Assembly (NCBI GenBank): GCA_019090895.1
Contig: JAHRVB010000026.1
Span: forward strand, 1 to 45,297
Direction: 5' to 3'
Source: Kangiellaceae bacterium
GTDB lineage: Bacteria; Pseudomonadota; Gammaproteobacteria; Enterobacterales; Kangiellaceae
DNA: 45,297 nt
Shown piece by piece: positions 9,096 through 17,828 of this stretch. Under the pieces are notes generated by a model. It did no database searches. It was not told the DNA's origin and was given only the letters and a program-made list of their open reading frames with translations. How positions within the stretch are numbered: the first letter of the stretch is position 1; each line of letters starts with the position of its first letter. A program made the position numbers and the translations under genes.

Positions 9096-10052
9096 TTATT
9101 GGCTTAGACGATGGTTGAGGCTTTCTAAATCAAAATCGACGATTGCGCCTTTTTTCTGAATGACCTGCCCGGCCAACGCATTGCCTACTTTTAAACATTG
9201 TTTGGGCTTGTTTCCTTGCAGCCATTGAGAAAGGAATCCTGCATTAAAGGAGTCTCCCGCCGAAGTTGTATCGACTACACTTGAGATTTTTTCTGTTGAC
9301 TGATAAGTAACCACACCTTCTTGACTATGGTAAGCGCCATTTTCTCCATCTTTTACGACCAACTCTTTCACACCAAGATCGTGAAGACGCTGTTGACAAT
9401 GAGCTACCGTCGCATCATTCCACAATAAGTTTTCATCCTCAAGAGTAACTAAAGCAAGGTCACAGATACTGAATACTTTTTGCATAGTGTCTTTACACTC
9501 AGTCTCACTAGTCCATAGACTGGGGCGATAATTACTATCGAATATGATCTTCACGCCATGACTTGATAATTGCTGAAGTTGATTAAGCAGTTCAAGCTGA
9601 TCCTGACTCGGTAAAATTGCAAGCGAAATACCTGATAAATAGACAGCATTAAACTCTCTTAAACGGTTAATCACTTTATTAAAACCGGAATGTTGTACCA
9701 TATATTTTGCCGCGGAATCATTCCGCCAATAATGAAAAGTTCGCTCTCCATTTTCGTCGTTTTCTATCATGTATAAACCAGCGTGTTTATTTTCATTAAC
9801 CAAGACGAATTGAGTATCCACCCCGTTTGCTTGCCACTTGTTGATCATTGCTTGACTGAGGCTATCCGTTCCCATGCTAGAAACGAAACTAATGCTAATG
9901 TCTTTTGCCATTTTCTTTAAGTAAATGGCGGTGTTCATGCTATCGCCACCATAATTCTGGTTTAGTGTGCCAAACGGCTGACCTGATATTTCAATCATGC
10001 ACTCGCCAATAATAGCCACGTTCATTTCTGATAGCCTATTTAATTGAGGCAT
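9096..10052 (-). CDS. kdgK: 2-dehydro-3-deoxygluconokinase (KDG kinase)
   Basis: A 318-residue PfkB-family sugar kinase that phosphorylates 2-keto-3-deoxygluconate to KDPG in the cytoplasm. The N-terminal IIGECMIEISG and the NYGGDSMNTAIYLK substrate-binding segment are characteristic of KdgK. The C-terminal PfkB signature DTTSAGDSFNAGF carries the catalytic Asp and the anion hole. It is last in the uxaB-uxaA-kdgK unit. I chose the ATG at 10052, which overlaps the uxaA stop as TAATG. An internal ATG at 10025 (MNVAIIGEC) is a reasonable alternative and nearer the E. coli start. It is the common exit of both uronate branches in this locus. Confidence 0.93.
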   Translation of the reverse strand: MPQLNRLSEMNVAIIGECMIEISGQPFGTLNQNYGGDSMNTAIYLKKMAKDISISFVSSMGTDSLSQAMINKWQANGVDTQFVLVNENKHAGLYMIENDENGERTFHYWRNDSAAKYMVQHSGFNKVINRLREFNAVYLSGISLAILPSQDQLELLNQLQQLSSHGVKIIFDSNYRPSLWTSETECKDTMQKVFSICDLALVTLEDENLLWNDATVAHCQQRLHDLGVKELVVKDGENGAYHSQEGVVTYQSTEKISSVVDTTSAGDSFNAGFLSQWLQGNKPKQCLKVGNALAGQVIQKKGAIVDFDLESLNHRLSQ

Positions 10053-11539
10053 TATAGAGTCACTCCCTTCTTCCAAATGGCAACTTCACGAATGTTGTTT
10101 TTTTCATTATTAGTCTGTTCGCCATTAACGATATCCACCAATCGATTAATGAACTGGCTGTGAACATCTTTCATACTAGTATCGTCAATTAACACGCCCG
10201 CATCAAAATCGATCCATCGCTTTTTCTTGTTAGCCAGTTCGGAATTAGTCGCTATTTTAAAAGTCGGAACAAAACCGCCATACGGAGTTCCTCGGCCAGT
10301 GGTAAATAAAACGATATGACAACCCGCCCCGCCAAGTGCACTGGTAGCAATGGGATCATTTCCTGGCGCGGTCAGCAAGTTTAAACCGGCGGTCGATAAT
10401 TTTTCGCCATACTTCAATACTGCTTCTACCTGGCTGGTACCGGCTTTTTGAGTGCAACCTAACGACTTATCTTCGAGTGTAGTAATACCACCGTCTTTAT
10501 TTCCCGGTGATGGATTTTCATAAATAGGTTGATTGTGATCTGAGTAATACCGTTTAAAATCATTAATCATCTCAACCAACTGTGAATAGACTTGTTTGTT
10601 CTTGCAACGCGCCATCAGAATGGTTTCTGCGCCAAACATTTCAGGAACTTCTGTTAAAACAGTTGTTCCCCCTTGGGCAATAATGTGGTCGGAAAAATAG
10701 CCTAACAGCGGGTTTGCAGTAATACCTGACAGTCCGTCGCTGCCACCACATTCCAGCCCGAATCGGACTTCCGATAAAAAGCCGATTTCTCGTTTATCTT
10801 GTTTTACCGTTGAATATATTTCTTCGAGTAATTGAACCCCTTCCTCTATTTCATCTTCAGCCTGTTGAGCCACTAGAAATTTAATTCGGTGACCATCAAA
10901 ATCGCCTAAGCCTTTTTTAAATTCGGCGATTTGATTATTCTCACATCCCAATCCGACAATTAACACTCCTCCAGCATTGGGGTGCATAGCCATATTCTGT
11001 AATAAGATACGAGTAGTATCTAAATCTTCACCCAACTGCGAGCAACCAAACTGATGAGGGAAAGCAAAAACACCATCGACGTCTAAGCTCGAATACTGTT
11101 GTTCAAACTCTTTGACCATTTGGGCAGCCATGCCATTCATGCAACCAACCGTCGGAATAACCCAAATTTCGTTCCTGATAGCAACGTCTCCATTGTCGCG
11201 ACGATAAATATTAACGACTTTCGAAGGTGACTTCTCTAAGCGCTCGGCAAATTCTGGTTCATAAACATACTCTAGCTCATCACTTAGATTTGTTTTGATA
11301 CAGTGGGTATGGACCCAGCTTCCAGCTTTGATATCTTGAGTCGCCTGCCCAATAGGCGCGCCATATTTAGTAACACTGTCGCCTTTATGTAAGTCAACTA
11401 ATGCAACTTTGTGACCTTTAATAATATCTTCAAGAACAGTCATTCGCTGTTGTTCAACAGTATGCTGACTACCCGCAGACAAATTACTCATTGCGATCGC
11501 AACGCTATCTGAGTGATGTAATTTAATCAAAGACTTCAT
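10052..11539 (-). CDS. uxaA: Altronate dehydratase
   Basis: A 495-residue UxaA-type dehydratase converting D-altronate to 2-keto-3-deoxygluconate and water, an Fe-dependent cytoplasmic enzyme. The small N-terminal SAF-like domain (about 1-110, HSDSVAIAM and KAGSWVHTHCIKTN) and the large C-terminal domain (GCSQLGEDLDT, LECGGSDGLSGITANP, TTGRGTPYGGFVPTFKI) are both intact, so length and architecture match full-length family members. Its ATG overlaps the uxaB stop by four bases (ATGA), and its stop overlaps the kdgK start, which implies tight translational coupling. Confidence 0.95.
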   Translation of the reverse strand: MKSLIKLHHSDSVAIAMSNLSAGSQHTVEQQRMTVLEDIIKGHKVALVDLHKGDSVTKYGAPIGQATQDIKAGSWVHTHCIKTNLSDELEYVYEPEFAERLEKSPSKVVNIYRRDNGDVAIRNEIWVIPTVGCMNGMAAQMVKEFEQQYSSLDVDGVFAFPHQFGCSQLGEDLDTTRILLQNMAMHPNAGGVLIVGLGCENNQIAEFKKGLGDFDGHRIKFLVAQQAEDEIEEGVQLLEEIYSTVKQDKREIGFLSEVRFGLECGGSDGLSGITANPLLGYFSDHIIAQGGTTVLTEVPEMFGAETILMARCKNKQVYSQLVEMINDFKRYYSDHNQPIYENPSPGNKDGGITTLEDKSLGCTQKAGTSQVEAVLKYGEKLSTAGLNLLTAPGNDPIATSALGGAGCHIVLFTTGRGTPYGGFVPTFKIATNSELANKKKRWIDFDAGVLIDDTSMKDVHSQFINRLVDIVNGEQTNNEKNNIREVAIWKKGVTL

Positions 11540-13014
11540 TGTGGGCCCAGTATTGTTTGCTTAAGGACATTTTCGACGCCTACGTCTAACATAATACGAA
11601 GATAGCTTTCGACAGTATTGGCTAATCCTTCCAACTCCGAAAGGTCGCTTTTCCAATGCTCTTTTTCGGTCAGTACTCGATTCACCAATTCACTTAATGA
11701 AATCGATTTTTGTTCATATTGAGACCAAGATGCTGCAAAGAGTTCAAGCCATTTTCGATTATCTTCAATTGGAATCTTTTTACCATCTCTAAGGCCTCGA
11801 TAAAAAAGTATTTGCCCCGCGATAGCCAGTGATATCATCGGTGGAATTTCTTTATAGATAGCCACATACCGATGGAGCTGAGGAATTAATCGAGTGCTAA
11901 ATTTGGTCATGCTATTTACCGATATCGCGATCAATAGATGTCGAATGTAAGGGTTCTTAAATCGAGTTAACACTTCGTCAGCAAAAAGACTGAGTTCCTC
12001 TTGCGGTAAATCCAGAGTAGGAATGATTTCCGTACTAATCAAGGTCTTTAGGTAAATTTCAAGCAGTTCATCATTTAGTGCTTCTCCCACAGAATCGATA
12101 TTCGACATGTAAGCAAGAGGCGTTAAAGCAGTGTGTGCACCATTAAGAATAGCCACTTTACGCTGTTTGTAAGGAGTAATATCGTCGACAATTTTGATGT
12201 TTAACGAACTACCCGATCCGTCTTCATTGAGTCCTAGAAACTCAGTCAGTTGCTTCGGGCCTTTAATAACGAATAAATGATAATATTCTGCTGCGACTAA
12301 GAACTGGTCTCGATAACCAAGTTTCTCCTCTAGTGAGGCAACGTCATCAGTCGGATAGCCTGTCACAATACGGTCAACCAAGGTAGAACAAAAGTGATTG
12401 GCATGTTCTAGCCAATCGATAAATTCATCTTCTAGCTGCCAGTGTTGACAATATTTTAATACGATTTCTTTTAACTTCTCCCCGTTATCATCAATCAATT
12501 CACAGGGCACGATCAACATTCCAGCAGAATATTCCCCTGAAAAGGCATTAAACCGGCGATAAAGCCATTGAGTCAGTTTGGCAGGAAAGGTACTTGCGGG
12601 AGAATCATCTAATTGGTCAGTCTGATTATATTCAATGCCGGATTCTGTTGTGTTGGAGAATATCAACTTCAAATCTGGACTCTCAGCCAAATCCATATAT
12701 TGGTCAAATGCTTGATAAACTGATATTTCTTCATTAATACAATCTATCAGCCTCAATGCTTCGCTAGGTTGTTTATCTTCATTTAAGCCTCTCACCACTG
12801 TAGTAAACAAACCGTCCTGTATATTAAGAGACGCTGTCGATTTGGAGTTTCTTGGCTTGATGACGACTATTCCGGCATTGAGTCCTTTCTCCGCATTTAA
12901 CACGTCGATTTGCCAATCTACAAATCCGCGCAGGAAGTTACCTTGGCCAAATTGCATTATTTTGGCAGGATATTGCTGGTTCTCGACACTCTGTCTATTC
13001 AATTCTTTCATCAT
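11536..13014 (-). CDS. uxaB: Tagaturonate reductase (altronate oxidoreductase)
   Basis: A 492-residue NADH-dependent polyol/mannonate dehydrogenase-family enzyme reducing D-tagaturonate to D-altronate. The N-terminal KIMQFGQGNFLRGFVDWQID is the Rossmann-like nucleotide-binding start of this family. The C-terminal domain has the catalytic segment KRKVAILNGAHTALTPLAY. It is the first gene of the uxaB-uxaA-kdgK unit and diverges from kduD. The shared 138-bp intergenic region carries a LacI-type operator. Two consecutive Met codons (13014 and 13011) make the exact start uncertain by one residue, and no strong ribosome site is visible. Confidence 0.94.
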   Translation of the reverse strand: MMKELNRQSVENQQYPAKIMQFGQGNFLRGFVDWQIDVLNAEKGLNAGIVVIKPRNSKSTASLNIQDGLFTTVVRGLNEDKQPSEALRLIDCINEEISVYQAFDQYMDLAESPDLKLIFSNTTESGIEYNQTDQLDDSPASTFPAKLTQWLYRRFNAFSGEYSAGMLIVPCELIDDNGEKLKEIVLKYCQHWQLEDEFIDWLEHANHFCSTLVDRIVTGYPTDDVASLEEKLGYRDQFLVAAEYYHLFVIKGPKQLTEFLGLNEDGSGSSLNIKIVDDITPYKQRKVAILNGAHTALTPLAYMSNIDSVGEALNDELLEIYLKTLISTEIIPTLDLPQEELSLFADEVLTRFKNPYIRHLLIAISVNSMTKFSTRLIPQLHRYVAIYKEIPPMISLAIAGQILFYRGLRDGKKIPIEDNRKWLELFAASWSQYEQKSISLSELVNRVLTEKEHWKSDLSELEGLANTVESYLRIMLDVGVENVLKQTILGPQ

Positions 13015-13082
13015 TTAACACACTTTTATCTAGCTTTTAGACCGATATTTCCCGTACATTAGCTGTTCAAGAAAATATTTAA

Positions 13083-13111
13083 TTGACTTTTTGCCACCGG
13101 TAGCAAAGAAT
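13083..13111 (+). promoter_or_regulatory. kduD promoter enclosing the operator
   Basis: TTGACT (13083-13088) serves as -35. AAGAAT (13106-13111), at 17-bp spacing, is a 4/6 -10. The operator palindrome occupies exactly the spacer, which would let a repressor exclude RNA polymerase. Confidence 0.5.
13090..13107. promoter_or_regulatory. LacI-type operator between uxaB and kduD
   Basis: TTTGCCACCGGTAGCAAA is an 18-bp near-perfect palindrome with a central CG step. It differs from perfect symmetry at one base pair. It fits the general LacI-family operator form. The core TGCCACCGGTAGCA recurs in inverted orientation before the TonB receptor gene (28472-28485) and in a 12/14 form before the GH28 operon (28024-28037). 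It is probably bound by the LacI-family protein encoded at 17829-18863. Confidence 0.75.
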
Positions 13112-13152
13112 AGCCATGATAGAGAAAAGTATTTAGCTTGTACAGGGGAATT

Positions 13153-13917
13153 ATGACTTCACAATTATTTGATCTTAGCGGTAAAAAAGCATTGGTAACC
13201 GGTGCGAGCCGCGGACTAGGAGCAAAAATAGCACAAGGTTTGGCAGCTGCTGGCGCTGAAATCATCTGCAGCAGCAGTCAATCAGGCGGCTGTAAAAAGA
13301 CCGTTGAAAGCATCGTTAATGCCGGCGGAACCGCTTCGGAATATAGCGTTGATTTATCAAGCGAAACAGCAATCAACGGCTTAACCAAACAAGTTTTAGC
13401 GGACCACAATTCAATCGACATTTTAGTAAATGTTGGCGGCACTATATTTAGAAAACCCGCCATAGACTTTCCGTACAACGAATGGCAAAAAGTGATGAAG
13501 GTCAATCTCGATGCGAGCTTTTTACTTGCACAGGCCGTCGCACCTGGAATGATGGCCAAAGGCGCTGGAAAGATTATCAATATAGCGTCGATGTTATCTT
13601 ATAGCGGAGGCAAAACCGTACCAGCTTATACCGCTAGTAAACATGCGGTTGCTGGATTAACAAAAGCACTCGCCAACGAGTGGGCAGCTTCCAATATTCA
13701 AGTCAATGCAATTGCTCCTGGATATTTCAGAACAGATAACACCCAAGCATTACAAGACGATGAAACGCGTCATACTGAAATCCAAAACCGCATTCCCGCG
13801 GGACGCTGGGGCGAACCAGACGACCTACAAGGTAGCGCAATATTCTTAGCCTCTCGGGCTAGCGATTATGTCAATGGTCACATACTTGCGGTCGATGGCG
13901 GATGGCTAGCAAGTTAG
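13153..13917 (+). CDS. kduD: 2-dehydro-3-deoxy-D-gluconate 5-dehydrogenase (SDR family)
   Basis: A 254-residue short-chain dehydrogenase. The cofactor motif TGASRGLG is near the N-terminus, followed by NVGGT, the catalytic Ser segment NIASMLSYSGG, and YTASKHA with the Tyr-x-x-x-Lys pair. The C-terminal GWLAS matches KduD. It reduces 2,5-diketo-3-deoxygluconate to 2-keto-3-deoxygluconate using NAD(P)H. The start is ATG 13153, with GGGGA just upstream. It heads the plus-strand operon with kduI and the TRAP genes, downstream of an operator-containing promoter. The SDR family is broad, but adjacency to kduI makes the specific call strong. Confidence 0.92.
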   Translation: MTSQLFDLSGKKALVTGASRGLGAKIAQGLAAAGAEIICSSSQSGGCKKTVESIVNAGGTASEYSVDLSSETAINGLTKQVLADHNSIDILVNVGGTIFRKPAIDFPYNEWQKVMKVNLDASFLLAQAVAPGMMAKGAGKIINIASMLSYSGGKTVPAYTASKHAVAGLTKALANEWAASNIQVNAIAPGYFRTDNTQALQDDETRHTEIQNRIPAGRWGEPDDLQGSAIFLASRASDYVNGHILAVDGGWLAS

Positions 13918-13969
13918 CCCTTACAAACTAGCAACTAGCAAATTTATTCTTTAGAACAAAGGTATTTAA

Positions 13970-14812
13970 ATGACAACCGAAATTACATCTCGATACGCAG
14001 TTGGACCCAACGAAGCAAAAGGCTTCGATACCAATCAACTTAGAAAAGAGTTCCTCGCCGAAAATTTAATGCAGGATAATAAAATCACTTGGCTTTACAC
14101 TCACTATGAACGCTTTATGGTAGGTGGAGCAGTTCCAAAAGCAAAGCAACTTTCATTAGAGACCGTCGACGCACTAAAATCTAAATCATTTCTGGGCGGC
14201 CGTGAAATTGGGATTTTTAATGTCGGACAAGCCGGTACGGTTACAGCAGATGGCGAAACCTATCATTTGGGCTACAAAGATTCACTCTATCTTGGAAAAG
14301 AAACCGAAAATGTCGTTTTCGCTAGTGAGGATTCAAACGCTCCCGCTAGGTTTTACCTAAATTCAGCACCTGCGCATAAAAAACACCCTAACCAATTAGT
14401 AACTGCAGCCGATGCCAATGTTTTGAAAATGGGTAGCTTAGAAACGTCAAATGAGCGTGATATCAATCAAATGCTGATTAATACCGTCGTAAAAACTTGT
14501 CAACTACAAATGGGATTAACCAGTCTTAAACCCGGAAGTGTATGGAATACAATGCCGGCGCATCAACATGATCGTCGTAACGAAGTTTACTTCTACTTCG
14601 AGCTACCAGAAGATCAGGTCGTGTGCCATTTCATGGGTGAACCACAAGAAACTAGACACATCTGGGTGAAGAACGAGCAAGCAGTAGTTTCGCCCCCTTG
14701 GTCAATTCATTCGGGAGCAGGCACTCAGAACTATAGTTTTATTTGGGGGATGGCTGGCGAGAATTTAGACTACGATGACATGGACAAATTCAAGCCCAGT
14801 GATTTACGCTAG
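13970..14812 (+). CDS. kduI: 5-dehydro-4-deoxy-D-glucuronate isomerase
   Basis: A 280-residue KduI cupin-type isomerase converting 5-keto-4-deoxyuronate (the open form of unsaturated galacturonate) to 2,5-diketo-3-deoxygluconate in the cytoplasm. Metal ligands of the family appear at H198, H200 and E205 (AHQHDRRNEVYF) and H247 (SIHSG). Further conserved segments are RETLVG-like FLGGREIGIFNVG near the middle and AGENLDYDDMD at the C-terminus. Length is typical. AAAGG lies seven bases before the ATG. It follows kduD by 52 bp and precedes the TRAP genes. Confidence 0.95.
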   Translation: MTTEITSRYAVGPNEAKGFDTNQLRKEFLAENLMQDNKITWLYTHYERFMVGGAVPKAKQLSLETVDALKSKSFLGGREIGIFNVGQAGTVTADGETYHLGYKDSLYLGKETENVVFASEDSNAPARFYLNSAPAHKKHPNQLVTAADANVLKMGSLETSNERDINQMLINTVVKTCQLQMGLTSLKPGSVWNTMPAHQHDRRNEVYFYFELPEDQVVCHFMGEPQETRHIWVKNEQAVVSPPWSIHSGAGTQNYSFIWGMAGENLDYDDMDKFKPSDLR

Positions 14813-14842
14813 AACTTAGAGTTCAATATAAACACTGACTTT

Positions 14843-14865
14843 CTTATCTGATTTCGATAAGACTT
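14843..14865 (+). terminator. Weak hairpin between kduI and the TRAP genes
   Basis: CTTATC and GATAAG form a 6-bp stem with a 7-base loop, followed by ACTTTT. The stem is short and the T-run only four bases, so it is better read as partial attenuation or an mRNA-stability hairpin than as a full stop. Confidence 0.35.
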
Positions 14866-14913
14866 TTAGTGCTTGTTATCCAAAAAATGAATATAACAAA
14901 AGGGTAAACAATA

Positions 14914-15909
14914 GTGAGAAAAACTAATGTTTGGGGACGTATATTTCTAACTCGATGCGCATTAGCAAGTCTATTGCTGGTACTGGTAAGTTGCAGTTCA
15001 GAGAAAGATAAAGTCACTTTGACCCTAGGGCACACCTTGGACACACGGCATGTAGTCCATCTAGCGATGGAATATATGGCGGAACGTCTTGATAAACATT
15101 CCGATGGTAAAATGGCACTCTCCATTTATCCTGGGGGCCAACTGGGCTCTGAGAGAGAAATGATCGAATTGCTGCAAATCGGTAGCCTTTCAATGACCAA
15201 AGTTTCTGCTAGTCCACTTGAGGGGTTTGTGCCTGAAATGAAAATCTTTGGCATTCCCTATTTGATTAGAGACAGAGAGCATTTTTGGCGCGTACTTAAC
15301 AGCGAGATTGGCCAATCTTTACTCAAGAAAATAGAAAAAGCGCGATTACGAGGTATGGGTTATTACGATGCTGGCAGCCGTAGTTTTTACACTAAAGATG
15401 CACCGATTCACAGCCCGGACGATTTGGTTGGTAAAAAAATTAGAGTATTAAACAGTCCTACTTCCGTCGCTGCAGTTCGCGCTTTAGGTGCTGCGGCAAC
15501 TCCAATTGCATGGGGAGAACTTTATGCAGCCATACAGCAGGGCGTGGTAGACGGCGCTGAAAATAATCCTCCTAGTTATCATATTTCTCGCCACTATGAG
15601 ATCGCTAAGTACTATAGCTTAGATGAACACTCTTTTGTGCCCGATGTGATTTTAGCAAGCCTACCAATGTGGGAATCATTAACAAACCAACAACAAGAGT
15701 GGCTGAGTCTCGCAATGGACGAGTCAATAGTGTATCAGAAATCTCTTTGGCAAGAAGCATCTGACAAGGCGTTAGCTGCAGTGACCGAAGCAGGCACTGT
15801 TGTGACCTACCCAGATAAACAAGCATTTCAAGAAAAAGCAAAAGACTTTCACGCTTCTTTCGACAATACGCCGGTCGCGGAGCAAATAACTAAAATAAAA
15901 CAAATGTAA
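14914..15909 (+). CDS. TRAP transporter substrate-binding lipoprotein (DctP family)
   Basis: A 331-residue DctP-type solute receptor, here probably membrane-anchored: the leader ends in the lipobox LVSC (Cys27). The family profile is clear: LGHTLDTRHVVHLAMEYMAERL, YPGGQLGSEREMIELLQIG, then the ligand-binding GKKIRVLNSPTSVAAVRALGA (its Arg should grip the substrate carboxylate) and AIQQGVVDGAENNPPSY. In this context the ligand is most likely galacturonate or an unsaturated uronate. The start is GTG, with AGGG nine bases upstream and no in-frame ATG nearby. A lipid-anchored DctP is uncommon in Gram-negative bacteria, where these are usually soluble periplasmic proteins. Confidence 0.9.
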   Translation: MRKTNVWGRIFLTRCALASLLLVLVSCSSEKDKVTLTLGHTLDTRHVVHLAMEYMAERLDKHSDGKMALSIYPGGQLGSEREMIELLQIGSLSMTKVSASPLEGFVPEMKIFGIPYLIRDREHFWRVLNSEIGQSLLKKIEKARLRGMGYYDAGSRSFYTKDAPIHSPDDLVGKKIRVLNSPTSVAAVRALGAAATPIAWGELYAAIQQGVVDGAENNPPSYHISRHYEIAKYYSLDEHSFVPDVILASLPMWESLTNQQQEWLSLAMDESIVYQKSLWQEASDKALAAVTEAGTVVTYPDKQAFQEKAKDFHASFDNTPVAEQITKIKQM

Positions 15910-15920
15910 GTGAAATCCCT

Positions 15921-16409
15921 ATGAAAACTCTAATGTCATTATTAAATACCTTATTAGAAAAAACACTCATTTTAGCAATGGCGGCCATCGTCATCACCGT
16001 CAGCTGGCAAGTATTTTCACGCTTTATTTTAGAGTCTCCAAGTTCGTTCACTGAAGAGCTTTCTCGATTCCTATTGATTTGGATCGGCATACTTGGCGCC
16101 GCCTATGCCTACAAAACGAAAGCACATCTAGGCCTAGATTTATTTGTTGACAAGGTACCTGAAAAGTATCAAAAGATGACCCGAATAGTAACTGAGCTAG
16201 CGGTACTCGTTTTTGCCAGTAGCGTAATGATTTATGGCGGACTGTCACTGGTAATGATTACTTTAGAACTTAAACAAACATCCGCCACTTTGGGATTGAA
16301 TATGGCACTCGTCTATTCAGTCATTCCGATCGCTGGCGTTCTAATGGTGTTATTTAGTTTTGACCATATAAAAAAGATTTATTCACAACTCGATAATAAG
16401 GGAGAATAG
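15921..16409 (+). CDS. TRAP transporter small permease (DctQ family)
   Basis: A 162-residue inner-membrane protein with four predicted membrane helices. The DctQ hallmark WQVFSRFILESPSSFTEELSRFLLIW lies across the first and second helices, followed by AYKTKAHLGLDLFV. It scaffolds the large permease in the Na+-coupled, binding-protein-dependent TRAP system. It begins 11 bp after the binding-protein gene and ends two bases before the large permease start, so the three genes form a tight unit. Confidence 0.92.
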   Translation: MKTLMSLLNTLLEKTLILAMAAIVITVSWQVFSRFILESPSSFTEELSRFLLIWIGILGAAYAYKTKAHLGLDLFVDKVPEKYQKMTRIVTELAVLVFASSVMIYGGLSLVMITLELKQTSATLGLNMALVYSVIPIAGVLMVLFSFDHIKKIYSQLDNKGE

Positions 16410-16411
16410 TT

Positions 16412-17713
16412 GTGGATATTACTGCACTCATTCTAATAATAACGTTTTTCATTTTACTTTTCTTAAATGTTCCTATTTCAGTTTGCATTGGATTAGCAAC
16501 CCTATCAGCGCTAATTTTACATATCGACTTTACTCCAGCCGCAACGACTATTGCACAACAAATGGCTGGTGGGATTGACAGTTTTGCGTTGCTGGCGATT
16601 CCATTTTTTATACTTTCCGGCTTGATCATGGGACGAGGCGGAATCGCTAAACGTCTAATAGAATGTGCCATGGCTCTAATAGGAACCTTGCCTGGCGGGC
16701 TAGCGTTAGTTAATGTCATGTCCTGCATGCTTTTTGGTGCAATATCTGGCTCAGCCGTTGCCGCGACTTCGGCCATTGGGAGTTTTATGGTTCCTGAAAT
16801 GAAAAAACACGGTTACGACGAGAATTTTTCAGCGGCGGTAACTGCCGCTGCAGCAACCACCGGTATGTTAATCCCACCCAGTAACATTTTAATTATCTAC
16901 GCGATAGCCAGTGGCGGTGTTTCCATTGCAGCATTATTTGTCGCAGGTTATGTTCCAGGTATTCTTGTCGGGCTTGCGCTAATGGTAGTTTGTTCTGTCT
17001 ACGCTATTAGAAAGGGGTATCCAGTTTCAGAGCGATTACCTTTAAAAGTTGCATTGAAAAAGATATTGGCAGCCGTGCCGAGTTTGTTTCTAGTCTTTAT
17101 CATAATCGGTGGTATTATTGGTGGTGTATTTACCGCCACCGAAGCCGGTGCTATCGCGGTGCTTTATGCCTTAATACTCTCATCAGCAATTTATAAGGAA
17201 ATTGACTATAAAGAGCTCCCTTCGATATTACTCAAAGCATGTGAAACCACGGCAATAGTAATGCTAATAATTGGGGCGTCCTCGGCAATGTCGTGGTTAC
17301 TTTCTTATGCTCATATTCCGCAAACCATTAGCACCTTCTTCTTAGAGCTCAGCGACAATCCAATTGTTGTATTACTGTTAATAAATCTAATTCTAATTTT
17401 GGTGGGTGCATTTATCGATATGACGCCAGCGGTGCTTATCTTCACGCCTATATTCTTACCCGTGGCGCAAGATTTTGGTATGTCACCTATTCAGTTTGGA
17501 ATTATGATTGTGTTAAATCTATCGATCGGATTGGTATCTCCGCCCGTTGGCAGTGTGTTATTTGTCAGCTGTGCCGTAGCTAAGACTTCGATACATAAGA
17601 TCATAAAACCAATGATCCCACTTTATTTAGTCATGTTCGCGGTGTTGATGCTAGTCACTTATGTACCGGCGATCAGCGAAGCTCTACCTCGATTTATAGG
17701 TTTAATTAAATAG
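16412..17713 (+). CDS. TRAP transporter large permease (DctM family)
   Basis: A 433-residue polytopic inner-membrane protein with about twelve hydrophobic segments, the transport channel of the TRAP system. Typical features are FALLAIPFFILSGLIMGRGG, GAISGSAVAATSAIGSFMVPEM, TTGMLIPPSNILIIYA and the later FIDMTPAVLIFTPIFLP. The start is GTG 16412 with GGAG seven bases upstream. It is complete and normal in length. Together with the two preceding genes it probably brings mono- or disaccharide uronates released in the periplasm into the cytoplasm for UxaC or KduI. Confidence 0.94.
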   Translation: MDITALILIITFFILLFLNVPISVCIGLATLSALILHIDFTPAATTIAQQMAGGIDSFALLAIPFFILSGLIMGRGGIAKRLIECAMALIGTLPGGLALVNVMSCMLFGAISGSAVAATSAIGSFMVPEMKKHGYDENFSAAVTAAAATTGMLIPPSNILIIYAIASGGVSIAALFVAGYVPGILVGLALMVVCSVYAIRKGYPVSERLPLKVALKKILAAVPSLFLVFIIIGGIIGGVFTATEAGAIAVLYALILSSAIYKEIDYKELPSILLKACETTAIVMLIIGASSAMSWLLSYAHIPQTISTFFLELSDNPIVVLLLINLILILVGAFIDMTPAVLIFTPIFLPVAQDFGMSPIQFGIMIVLNLSIGLVSPPVGSVLFVSCAVAKTSIHKIIKPMIPLYLVMFAVLMLVTYVPAISEALPRFIGLIK

Positions 17714-17828
17714 ACTCACAAAATTAATATACGAGCCTCTGGTATTTTGCCAGGTTAAGTATTAGTCTACGGGGTTGTTGTATGATAAACGCGAAGAGCT
17801 CGTTAGATATTTCAGCTCATGGATATAA

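Noticed and set aside
13198..13206. ACCGGT inside kduD and similar ones in the DctM (16855), GGDEF-EAL (41178) and TPR (43256) genes
   Set aside because: They lie in coding sequence and lack the flanking TGCC/GGCA symmetry, so I do not count them as operator sites.
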